Below, piece by piece: positions 1-5,509 of a stretch of DNA of 5,509 nt. A model generated the notes under the pieces. The model made no database searches and was not told where the DNA came from. It saw nothing but the letters and a program-made list of their open reading frames with translations. Every line of letters begins with the position of its first letter. Positions within the stretch are counted from its first letter, which is position 1. A program made the position numbers and the translations under genes. Source of the DNA: DATKCA01 sp035544675 (GTDB lineage Bacteria; Acidobacteriota; Thermoanaerobaculia; Gp7-AA8). The stretch lies in contig DATKCA010000259.1 of the NCBI GenBank assembly GCA_035544675.1, positions 1-5,509 of the forward strand, written 5' to 3'.

Positions 1-106
1 TTCCGACTCCGCCGCGCTTCATCCTCGGTGATCGGCCCCTTCCCCCATGAAGACTGCCCGCCGATCACCATCCACGCACCCACGCCGAAGCTCGACGGAG
101 CCGGAA
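1..106 (-). ncRNA. Candidate structured RNA or leader downstream of murE (cut by window edge)
   Basis: Read on the minus strand, 106-87 pairs with 20-1 over 20 positions: 17 Watson-Crick pairs, two G-U pairs and one G-A mismatch. Inside it, GGTGATCGGC (69-60) pairs perfectly with GCCGATCACC (36-27), and the 23-base loop can form a further 5-bp stem (UCUUC with GAAGG). An internal loop of 17 and 6 bases (86-70 and 26-21) separates the two main helices. The two G-U pairs become A-C mismatches on the plus strand, so the fold favours RNA made in the operon's direction. No U run follows the inner stem, so it is not a simple terminator, and the outer helix may extend past the window. It could be a separate small RNA, the leader of the next gene, or the inverted repeat of a small mobile element. 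I do not recognise it as a known family. Confidence 0.4.
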
Positions 107-131
107 CACAACACCTGAGTGGACGATCTGC

Positions 132-161
132 ATCATAAAACCATTTCATAATTGATTACAA
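132..161 (-). promoter_or_regulatory. Sigma70-like promoter candidate downstream of murE
   Basis: In a strikingly AT-rich stretch just after murE (13 G/C in 50 bases, 131-180) the minus strand has TTGTAA (156-161, four of six bases of TTGACA) and TATGAT (132-137, five of six of TATAAT) 18 bases apart. Transcription would start near 124-126 and enter the hairpin-forming segment at 106-1. The match is by eye only, and AT-rich sequence yields such hits by chance; the composition change in a GC-rich region adds some weight. Confidence 0.35.
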
Positions 162-179
162 CAACTATTTCGTCTCATT

Positions 180-1688
180 TCAGACGGATTTAGGCATTAG
201 ATTTTCAGCGCGCTTTTTCAGAGCGATCTCCGCCTCTTCGCGGTCGTCGAAGTGAATGATCTGATCGCCCACCACCTGGTACGTCTCATGACCCTTGCCG
301 GCGATGACGATGACGTCGTCCTCCGCCGCCGCTGCAATCGCCTCCGCGATCGCCTCGCGCCGGTCGGCCAGGCGCCTGTACTTGTTCCCGTCCACGCCGG
401 TCATGCCCTTCTCGATCTCGTCGAGGATCGCCTCCGGCTTCTCCCCGCGCGGGTTGTCGCTGGTCAGGACGGTGAAGTCCGCCAGCCGGCCGGCGATCTC
501 GCCCATCTGCGGACGCTTTCCCTTGTCGCGATCGCCGCCGCAGCCGAAGAGCACGACGATGCGGCGGCGGCCGGAGAGGTCGCGCACGGCGTGAAGGAGC
601 TTCTCCATCGCGTCGGGTTTGTGCGCGTAGTCGACGATCACGGTCGGACCGCCGTCCGCTGCAATGCGCTCGAAGCGGCCGCGCACGGTGGCCAGGCTGC
701 GGATTCCTTCCTCGATCGTCGATGCCGGAATCCCGGCCACGATGGCCCCGCCAATCGCGGCCAGCCAGTTCATCAGATTCGGTTGGCCGAGGAGCGTGGA
801 CTGGAGGCGGATGCTGCCCGCGGGAGTCTCGACCACTCCGCGCAGGCCCTCCACGGAGACCTCGAAGCCCCTGGCCGGCCGGATGTCCCCCTCGCGGCCG
901 AACGTCATCGCGGTGCGGCCGAGCTCATTGGCCAGGCGGCGCCCATACTCGTCGTCCGCGTTCACGACCGCGGTGGTGCGGGAGCGGTCGATCTGGTCGA
1001 AGAGCATCTTCTTGGCCGCGAAGTAGTCGTCGAAGTCCTTGTGAAAGTCGAAGTGATCGCGCGAGAGATTCGTGAAGATGGCCGCGGCGAAGCGGATGCC
1101 GTGCGTGCGCTTCAGCGACAGCGCGTGCGACGACACCTCCATCACGGCGTTGCGGACGCCCGCCTTCACCATCCTGGCGAACCAGTCGTGCAGCAGCACC
1201 GCGTCGGGCGTGGTGCGGTCCGCGACGAGGCGCTCCTCTCCGGCGCGATACTCGATCGTGCCGATGAGACCGACCGGCTGGCCCGTCGCATCGAAGATCG
1301 ACTCGATCATCTTCGTGGCCGTGGTCTTGCCCGACGTTCCGGTGACGCCGACGATCGACAGCTTGCCGGCCGGCCGCCCGTAGAAGTTGGCGGCGATGGT
1401 GGCCAGGGCCGCGCGAGGGTCATCGACGAAAATGTGTGGAGCGCCGCCGGCCTCGGCGGCGTTTTTCGGCGCGGCGGTCGCCGCTAGGAATGGCGGCGCT
1501 CCACTCACGATCGCGCTCGCGCCTTTCTCGATGGCCTGCGGGATGAACTTCGAGCCGTCCTGCTGCAGGCCGGGGATGGCCACGAACAGCGAGCCAGCCC
1601 GCGCCAGGCGCGAGTCCGCCGTCACGGACGTGATCTCCACGTCCGCGTCGACCGTTCCCACATCCCGCAGCAGTTCCCGCAGCTTCAT
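180..1688 (-). CDS. murE: MurE, UDP-MurNAc-L-Ala-D-Glu:meso-diaminopimelate ligase
   Basis: Cytoplasmic ATP-dependent Mur ligase that adds the third stem-peptide residue to UDP-MurNAc-L-Ala-D-Glu. Of 502 residues, the N-terminal UDP-binding domain has TADSR (23-27) and LFVAIPG (34-40). The central ATPase domain has the P-loop GTSGKTT (117-123; the usual third residue is Asn), TTPDAVLLH (159-167), EVSSHAL (184-190), LSRDHFDFH (208-216) and AAKKMLF with K226 as the lysine expected to be carbamylated. The C-terminal domain has VDYAHKPDAM (352-361), DNPR (411-414), the motif for meso-DAP rather than L-lysine, and GKGHETYQ (464-471). An Ala/Pro-rich stretch (about 63-84) looks like a loop insertion in the first domain. 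The start is set by the ATGA overlap with ftsI and by a GAGG seven bases upstream (1696-1699). Nothing in the sequence suggests damage. Confidence 0.97.
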   Translation of the reverse strand: MKLRELLRDVGTVDADVEITSVTADSRLARAGSLFVAIPGLQQDGSKFIPQAIEKGASAIVSGAPPFLAATAAPKNAAEAGGAPHIFVDDPRAALATIAANFYGRPAGKLSIVGVTGTSGKTTATKMIESIFDATGQPVGLIGTIEYRAGEERLVADRTTPDAVLLHDWFARMVKAGVRNAVMEVSSHALSLKRTHGIRFAAAIFTNLSRDHFDFHKDFDDYFAAKKMLFDQIDRSRTTAVVNADDEYGRRLANELGRTAMTFGREGDIRPARGFEVSVEGLRGVVETPAGSIRLQSTLLGQPNLMNWLAAIGGAIVAGIPASTIEEGIRSLATVRGRFERIAADGGPTVIVDYAHKPDAMEKLLHAVRDLSGRRRIVVLFGCGGDRDKGKRPQMGEIAGRLADFTVLTSDNPRGEKPEAILDEIEKGMTGVDGNKYRRLADRREAIAEAIAAAAEDDVIVIAGKGHETYQVVGDQIIHFDDREEAEIALKKRAENLMPKSV

Positions 1689-3619
1689 CGTCCCGCCTCG
1701 GCGAGCTGGAGCGAGATACGCCGGTCTTCCGGCAGAGCTTCGCCAGCATTCGGTTGTTGTGACTTGACCACGCCGCTTCCGTTCGCCTGCACGAGCAGTC
1801 CGGACGAGGTGGCCTGCGCCACCGCCGTTCGGGCGTCCAATCCCACCAGGTCTGGAACGGAGCTCCGTGCTGTCGACCGCGGGCGTTGCGAAAATGCGGC
1901 CAGCAGCGGCGCGGGCGATGTGATGGACCTCTGCGGAAGCGACGGCGGCACCCCCAGATAACGGAGCGTCGCCTCGGCGATTTCCTTGAAGACGGGGGCG
2001 GCCACTTTCCCGCCGTACTGCTCGCCCTTCGGCTCGTCGACGTTGACCAGGATGACCAGGCGCGGCCTGTCGGCCGGGACGTAGCCGGCGAACGACGCGA
2101 CGAACCGGTCCGGCGAGTACCCGCCGCGGATGGCCTTCTGCGCCGTGCCGCTCTTCCCGGCCGCGATGTGCTCGGGCAGCGCGGCGCCGGTCCCGGTCCC
2201 CCGGGCGACCACGGTCTTCAGCATCTCGTTGAGGAGAGCGGCGGTGCGATCCGACACGACGCGCTCCGGCGGGGCCAGAGGAGGCGTCCAGATGGTGTCG
2301 CCGCCGGCGTCGACCACGCGATCGACGATGCGCGGCTGCACGCGCATCCCGCCGTTTGCGACGACGGCCATCGCCCCCGCCACCTGCAGCGCCGTCGCGC
2401 CGATCTCCTGTCCGATGGAAATGCTGGCGTTGGAGATGAGGGACCAGCGCTCGGTGCGGCGGAGGAGTCCCGTCGCCTCCCCCGGAAGCGTGACACGCGT
2501 TCGCTCACCGAATCCGAACCGGCGCGCGTAGTCGTACAAGCGGCGATTGCCGAGGGCCATGGCCACCCGGATGGTGCCGACGTTGGAGGAGTGCGCGATG
2601 GCATCCTCGAACGTCATGAGGCCGAAGCGCCTGTGGTCGTGCTCGCCGATCTCGATGTTGGCGATGCGGATGAAACCCTCGCCGCAGTCGACGATCTGCG
2701 ACGGAGTGACGACGCGCTCCTCGATGGCCGCGGAGGCCGCCACGATCTTGAACGTCGACCCCGGCTCGTAGATGTCCTGGACGTTGCGGTTGCGCCAGAT
2801 CGTCGGGTGGTACTCGGTGAAGCGATTCGGGTCGAAGGACGGAAGCGACACCATGGCCAGGATGGCGCCGTCGCGCGGGTCCATCACGATGGCCGTGCCG
2901 GCCGCGGCCCGATAGCGCGACACGGCCTTCGCCAGCGCGCGCTCGGCGATGTACTGGACGACGGCGTCGATCGTCAGCACCACGTCGTTGCCGTTGACGG
3001 CGCGGTTCGCTCCTTCGCCGCCCACCACGTACATACCGCGACGGGCGTCCTTCAGCACCGTGACGCGGCCGGCGCGGCCGCGCACGTGCGCGTCGAAGGA
3101 GTGCTCGATGCCGGCCAGGCCTGTCCCGTCCACACCGACGTAGCCGATGACGCTGGCCGCGAGCGAGGCGCGCGGATAGGCGCGGCGATGCTCTTCGAGG
3201 AAGTCGACTCCGGACAGCTGGAGCTTTCGCACTTCCGCGGACACCTCCAGCGGCACCTGTCTGGCGATCCACACGAAGCCGTTCTCGCTGTCGAGCTTCG
3301 CCTGGATCTCGCGCGCGGTCAGGCGGAGACCGGGGATGCGCGCCAGCGCTCGTGCCGCGGCCCGGTGATCCGGGACCGCCTGCGGGTCGGCGTAGACAGA
3401 CTCGGCGGCAACGCTCTCGGCCAGCACCCGGCCGCGCGCGTCGAGGAGCGAGCCGCGCACTGGATTCAGCTCCAGCGTCCGCTCCTGCTGCCGCTGCGCG
3501 CGCTGCACGTAGTAGCCGTTGCGCGCGATCTGGACCTGTCCCAGGCGGGCCACGACGATGAGCGCCCAGGTGGTGAGGATGGCGCTGATCAGGACGAGGC
3601 GCTTGCGGGAGAGGGTCAT
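1685..3619 (-). CDS. ftsI: FtsI (PBP3-type) septal peptidoglycan transpeptidase with C-terminal PASTA domain
   Basis: Class B penicillin-binding protein that cross-links peptide stems at the septum as partner of the glycosyltransferase FtsW. Of 644 residues, a short basic tail and one membrane anchor (about 8-24) lead to the pedestal domain, starting with the conserved RGSLLDARGRVLA (55-67). The transpeptidase domain carries all three active-site motifs: S288-TFK (nucleophile S288, K291), S344-S-N346 and K489-SGT492. After a Ser/Pro/Ala-rich linker (about 560-586) comes a PASTA-like domain (about 587-643: SVPDLVGLDARTAVAQATSS, then QQPNAGEALPED). PASTA domains are best known from Gram-positive PBPs such as PBP2x and SpoVD and from PknB kinases; E. 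coli FtsI lacks one. The start overlaps the ftsL stop (ATGA), with AAGAAGG four bases upstream as a likely, rather close, ribosome binding site. The stop overlaps the murE start, again as ATGA. Confidence 0.96.
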   Translation of the reverse strand: MTLSRKRLVLISAILTTWALIVVARLGQVQIARNGYYVQRAQRQQERTLELNPVRGSLLDARGRVLAESVAAESVYADPQAVPDHRAAARALARIPGLRLTAREIQAKLDSENGFVWIARQVPLEVSAEVRKLQLSGVDFLEEHRRAYPRASLAASVIGYVGVDGTGLAGIEHSFDAHVRGRAGRVTVLKDARRGMYVVGGEGANRAVNGNDVVLTIDAVVQYIAERALAKAVSRYRAAAGTAIVMDPRDGAILAMVSLPSFDPNRFTEYHPTIWRNRNVQDIYEPGSTFKIVAASAAIEERVVTPSQIVDCGEGFIRIANIEIGEHDHRRFGLMTFEDAIAHSSNVGTIRVAMALGNRRLYDYARRFGFGERTRVTLPGEATGLLRRTERWSLISNASISIGQEIGATALQVAGAMAVVANGGMRVQPRIVDRVVDAGGDTIWTPPLAPPERVVSDRTAALLNEMLKTVVARGTGTGAALPEHIAAGKSGTAQKAIRGGYSPDRFVASFAGYVPADRPRLVILVNVDEPKGEQYGGKVAAPVFKEIAEATLRYLGVPPSLPQRSITSPAPLLAAFSQRPRSTARSSVPDLVGLDARTAVAQATSSGLLVQANGSGVVKSQQPNAGEALPEDRRISLQLAEAGR

Positions 3620-4014
3620 GGGGCCTTCTTGTGGGGGACAGTCAATCCTGCCTGTCCACGCTGGTCAGGCAGGATTGCCTGACCTCCACTCCCTTTCACC
3701 ATGACGATGGCCGCGGGGTCCGTCCGCGCGAACCCGAGCGAGCCCGCGCGCTTCTCCACCGACTCGAGCGAGCTGACCCGGTCCAGCGAGAGGCGCAGGC
3801 GCTTGTTCTCGTCGCCGATCTCCTTCCGGATTTTCTGGAGGCGGGTCACCTCGTGGCCGAGGCGGATGACTTCGAGGTTCTGCCAGGTGAAGAGGAGAAG
3901 AAACAGGCCGACCGGGACGCCGAGAGAGAAGACGGCCAGCAGCTCACGGAAGCGGCGGCGGTCCCTCTCGCGAACGATGTGCACGTTCTCGATCGGTTTC
4001 TTCTGCGTGTACAT
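3616..4014 (-). CDS. ftsL: FtsL-like cell division protein
   Basis: Small bitopic membrane protein expected to join FtsB and FtsQ in the complex that activates septal peptidoglycan synthesis by FtsW-FtsI. From the ATG at 4012-4014 it has 132 residues: a basic cytoplasmic tail (1-23, RERDRRRFR), one membrane helix (about 24-43, LLAVFSLGVPVGLFLLLFTW), then a heptad-like coiled coil (about 47-90) ending in a VEKRAGSLGFARTDPAAIVMV segment typical of FtsL/FtsB-type proteins. FtsL is poorly conserved in sequence, so the name rests on size, topology and its place between rsmH and ftsI. An in-frame TTG at 4027-4029 would add five residues (MASHI), but it sits in a T run; neither start has a clear Shine-Dalgarno, so the ATG was chosen. 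Residues after about 109 are encoded by a pair of palindromic repeats and are probably an acquired tail. The stop overlaps the ftsI start as ATGA. Confidence 0.88.
   Translation of the reverse strand: MYTQKKPIENVHIVRERDRRRFRELLAVFSLGVPVGLFLLLFTWQNLEVIRLGHEVTRLQKIRKEIGDENKRLRLSLDRVSSLESVEKRAGSLGFARTDPAAIVMVKGSGGQAILPDQRGQAGLTVPHKKAP
3636..3684 (-). repeat. Pair of facing REP-like palindromes inside the 3' end of ftsL
   Basis: Two 22-base palindromes lie 5 bases apart. Unit 1 (3636-3657) has arms GGACAGTCA and TGCCTGTCC around ATCC, with one mismatch. Unit 2 (3663-3684) has arms GGTCAGGCA and TGCCTGACC around GGAT, perfect over 9 bp. Unit 2 in reverse complement matches unit 1 at 19 of 22 bases, so these are two copies of one element in opposite orientation, as in the BIME arrangement of REP elements. 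They lie within ftsL and are translated in frame as GGQAILPDQRGQAGLTV, ending 16 bases before the ftsI ATG. As RNA each would form a compact hairpin just upstream of the ftsI ribosome binding site. Palindrome and pairing are seen directly; membership in a genome-wide family is an inference. Confidence 0.8.
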
Positions 4015-4027
4015 GATGTGCGAAGCC

Positions 4028-4160
4028 AAAAAACAAGGGTGAAGATCTGCCTACACGCACGGATCCGAGAACCATCCACACACACCCACGCTCCACGCTC
4101 CACCCCTCCCAAGGCCCCGTACCGCACTCACACCCAACCCTTCCCCAACCTTCACCCTTG
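4028..4160 (-). terminator. Possible long-loop attenuator before ftsL
   Basis: On the coding strand an 11-base arm CAAGGGTGAAG (4150-4160) is matched perfectly by CTTCACCCTTG (4034-4044), followed directly by six T (4028-4033). This is the order of an intrinsic terminator: stem, then U run. The loop of 105 bases is far longer than normal, so it would only work if the loop folds internally or if the structure is conditional. It lies between the rsmH stop and the ftsL start, in the only sizeable gap of the operon. The repeat and T run are seen; termination or attenuation is a guess. Confidence 0.25.
4088..4101 (-). repeat. Third 7-base tandem repeat, two exact copies of GGAGCGT
   Basis: Two adjacent copies of GGAGCGT on the coding strand, flanked by degenerate relatives (GAGGGGT before, GGGTGTG after). 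They sit in the same 7-base phase as the arrays near the rsmH stop (98 bases, 14 x 7, from position 4186). The spacer between them is purine-rich on the coding strand and can be read as decayed 7-base units, such as GGGTGAA, GGTTGGG, GAAGGGT. The exact copies are directly seen; the common origin of the whole spacer is inferred. Confidence 0.5.
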
Positions 4161-4184
4161 CTTCTTGTCTCCGCCCTCCCGCCC

Positions 4185-4255
4185 GGCTCTTGGCTCTTGG
4201 CTCTTGGCTCTTGGGCGTCCTTTCTAACGACTAAGGCCTAACGACTAAGGACTAG
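4185..4255 (-). repeat. Two adjacent arrays of 7-base tandem repeats at the rsmH 3' end
   Basis: On the coding strand the sequence reads in 7-base steps: CTAGTCC, TTAGTCG, TTAGGCC, TTAGTCG, TTAG (4224-4255), and after a short gap four exact copies of CAAGAGC (4186-4213). The two arrays are in the same 7-base phase (4249 to 4207 is 42 bases). The first array contains the rsmH stop and its last five codons. This resembles the heptameric short tandem repeats known from cyanobacterial intergenic regions, although the units differ. Function is unknown; slippage-prone repeats at a gene end could vary in copy number between strains. Confidence 0.8.
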
Positions 4256-5170
4256 TTTTTCCGCGACTCGCAGCTTCGCGCTGCGCGACCGCGGATTCCT
4301 TTCTCTCTCCTCCTCTGAAGCAGTCACCGGTCTTCCGGTGAGCAGTCTCACTTCCGCCTTTGCGCCGCACCCGCACACCGGCATGCCGGGCGGGCAGATG
4401 CACTCGCCTTCCAGCCGGCGCAGCGCGCGCTTGACGATCCGGTCTTCGAGTGAGTGGAACGAGATCACCGCCAGTCGCGCCCCTTCCTCGAGCACCGAGA
4501 CCGCGTCGTCGACGAATTGCCCCAGACCGACCAGCTCCTCGTTGGCGGCGATTCGCAGCGCCTGGAACGTCAGCGTCGACGGATCGATGTCCTGCGGCCG
4601 CGACCTCTTCACGCTCCGGATCACCTCGGCCAGCCTCCTGGTCGTGGCGATCGGCTCGACCGATCTCGCCTCCACGATGGCGCGTGCGATGCGGCGCGCC
4701 ATCGGCTCTTCGCCGTATTCGCGAAGGACCCTGGCCAGTTCGCTCTCTTCGAGCGTGTTGACGAGGTCCTCCGCGGAGCGGCTGTCGGGGCCCATGCGCA
4801 GGTCGAGCGGCGCGTCGAAGCGGAACGAGAATCCGCGGGACGCGTCGTCGAGTTGCATCGACGAGACACCGAGGTCGGCCAGAACGCCGCTGACGGCGTC
4901 GATGCCGGACTGCTTCAGAATTTCAATGAGCGACTCGTAACGCCCGCGGACGAACGTCACGCGATCGGCGAACGGCCGGAGCCGCTGGCGCGATCGTTCG
5001 AGCGCCTCCGGATCGCGATCGATGGCCAGGAGGCGGATCCGCTGGTGCGCTTTCAGCAGCGCTTCGGCGTGCCCGCCCAATCCGACGGTCGCGTCGGCCA
5101 GCACGCCGTCTTCGCGCGCTGGCCGGAGGGACTCGAGAATCTCTTTTAAAAGAACAGGCTCGTGAACCAT
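4238..5170 (-). CDS. rsmH: RsmH (MraW), 16S rRNA (cytosine1402-N4)-methyltransferase
   Basis: Transfers a methyl group from S-adenosylmethionine to N4 of C1402 in the decoding centre of 16S rRNA, in the cytoplasm. The 310 residues match the family length. The start fits the conserved N-terminus MxHEPVLL. The SAM site shows as DATVGLGGHA (26-35) and the acidic D51 after strand 2 (AIDRDP). Further RsmH signatures are LADLGVSSMQLD (98-108), SRGFSFR and PLDLRM (111-126), FQALRIAANEEL (202-213), FHSLEDRIVK (238-247) and NPRSRSAKLR (292-301). A Cys cluster CxC-x6-CxC (257-268) lies before the C-terminal motif; a similar cluster occurs in many RsmH proteins. There is no clear Shine-Dalgarno, so translation may depend on coupling to mraZ, whose stop is 9 bases upstream. 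The last five codons and the TAG stop lie inside a 7-base tandem repeat, so the C-terminal residues (LVLSR) are repeat-derived. Confidence 0.97.
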   Translation of the reverse strand: MVHEPVLLKEILESLRPAREDGVLADATVGLGGHAEALLKAHQRIRLLAIDRDPEALERSRQRLRPFADRVTFVRGRYESLIEILKQSGIDAVSGVLADLGVSSMQLDDASRGFSFRFDAPLDLRMGPDSRSAEDLVNTLEESELARVLREYGEEPMARRIARAIVEARSVEPIATTRRLAEVIRSVKRSRPQDIDPSTLTFQALRIAANEELVGLGQFVDDAVSVLEEGARLAVISFHSLEDRIVKRALRRLEGECICPPGMPVCGCGAKAEVRLLTGRPVTASEEERERNPRSRSAKLRVAEKLVLSR

Positions 5171-5179
5171 GCCGTGTCG

Positions 5180-5509
5180 TCAGACACCATGGAGTTCCAA
5201 CTCCTTCATGTCGTCGTCCGTCAGCGGAGACGCGGCCAGCCGCTTCGTAATCCGCTCTTCGTTCCAGACGATCAGATGGTCCTGGTTGCCGATGACGACC
5301 ACGTCGGCGGCGACCTTGGCGACTTCGCGGAGGATGCCGGGGATGAGAAGGCGGCCCTGCCCGTCGATGGCGCTGGCCTGTCCGAAGTAGTTGACCCGCT
5401 CCAGGAGCTTGGTCTTGGCGACGGAGGTCGAGGGCACCTTGGCCAGCCGGGCCTGGAAGTCGAACCAGACCGGCAGCGGATAGACGAGGGCGCGCTCTCC
5501 ATCCATGGA
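5180..5509 (-). CDS. mraZ: MraZ, transcriptional regulator of the dcw cluster (5' partial)
   Basis: MraZ is an AbrB-like (SpoVT/AbrB fold) DNA-binding protein that forms rings and controls its own dcw operon by binding short repeats upstream of mraZ. Family members are about 140-150 residues with two similar halves, each with a DxxxR signature. Only the C-terminal 110 or so codons are here; the frame is open to the window edge, and the Met codon at 5504-5506 is internal, preceded by a Ser codon. Visible are the end of the first half (DGxxxxxYPLPVW, usual in MraZ as LDGCLxLYP..W) and the complete second signature AIDGQGRLLIPGILRE, about 48 residues after the internal Met. The position first in the cluster, 9 bases before rsmH, is the classical order. 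The operator and promoter lie outside the window. Identification is firm from motif and context; the true N-terminus cannot be seen. Confidence 0.93.
   Translation of the reverse strand, partial: SMDGERALVYPLPVWFDFQARLAKVPSTSVAKTKLLERVNYFGQASAIDGQGRLLIPGILREVAKVAADVVVIGNQDHLIVWNEERITKRLAASPLTDDDMKELELHGV

Noticed and set aside
27..69. Inner 10-bp inverted repeat as an intrinsic terminator for murE
   Set aside because: No U run follows on either strand and the loop is 23 bases; it fits better as part of the larger nested fold.
1..149. Minus-strand frame open from an ATG at 147-149 to the window edge (starts MKWFYDADRPL)
   Set aside because: No ribosome binding site, no similarity I recognise to MurF, MraY or other dcw proteins, and only 49 codons visible in GC-rich DNA. 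A second ATG at 20-22 lies in a different frame, with GAGG too close. Either could still be the next gene; sequence to the left would decide.
252..1487. Plus-strand open frame of 411 codons opposite murE
   Set aside because: It is antisense to a complete, motif-rich murE; its translation is Arg/Ala/Asp-rich low complexity typical of the mirror frame of a GC-rich gene.
1886..3682. Plus-strand open frame of 598 codons opposite ftsI
   Set aside because: Shadow of ftsI, whose catalytic motifs are all intact; no recognisable domain and biased composition.
3846..4127. Minus-strand open frame of 93 codons covering the spacer and the ftsL 5' end in another frame
   Set aside because: Ser/Arg-rich out-of-frame product with no domain, while the ftsL frame has a clear membrane helix and coiled coil.
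3631..4227. Plus-strand open frame of 198 codons across ftsL and the spacer
   Set aside because: Antisense to ftsL and running through tandem repeats, giving a His/Pro/Thr-rich low-complexity product.
5174..5187. Small hairpin (GTGTC, 4-base loop, GACAC) at the mraZ stop just before rsmH
   Set aside because: Only 5 bp, overlaps coding sequence, no T run; expected by chance in GC-rich DNA.
1..5509. tRNA, rRNA, CRISPR array or insertion sequence
   Set aside because: No cloverleaf, regularly spaced repeat-spacer pattern, rRNA motif or transposase seen in the window.

Overview
The window holds the front part of a dcw (division and cell wall) cluster. All genes lie on the minus strand, so transcription runs from high to low coordinates: mraZ (5' end cut by the window edge), rsmH, ftsL, ftsI and murE. 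The proteins point to a Gram-negative-type, high-GC bacterium with meso-diaminopimelate peptidoglycan, because MurE carries the DNPR selectivity motif. Composition, the PASTA-tailed FtsI and the density of small repeats remind me of Acidobacteriota (Vicinamibacteria-like), but that assignment is an inference and no marker gene here proves it.

Layout from 5' to 3' on the coding strand. The C-terminal part of mraZ (5180-5509) is followed after 9 bases by rsmH (4238-5170). A gene-free spacer of about 220 bases then separates rsmH from ftsL. It is filled with 7-base tandem repeats, which run into the rsmH stop, and an 11-bp inverted repeat followed by six T just before ftsL. ftsL (3616-4014) overlaps ftsI (1685-3619) by ATGA, and ftsI overlaps murE (180-1688) in the same way, so these three are probably translationally coupled. 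The 3' end of ftsL contains two facing 22-base palindromes, read through in frame as an extra tail.

After murE the cluster does not continue directly into murF or mraY within the window. There is a 50-base stretch of about 26% GC with a promoter-like sequence. It is followed by a roughly 106-base segment that folds on the minus strand into a long, nested hairpin cut by the left window edge. This is the least explained part of the window.

The genes work together in septation. MraZ regulates the cluster. RsmH methylates 16S rRNA. FtsL (with FtsB and FtsQ) activates the FtsW-FtsI septal peptidoglycan synthase. MurE adds the third residue of the stem peptide to the cytoplasmic precursor. The protein-coding part is conventional; the novelty candidates are the non-coding and repeat features.
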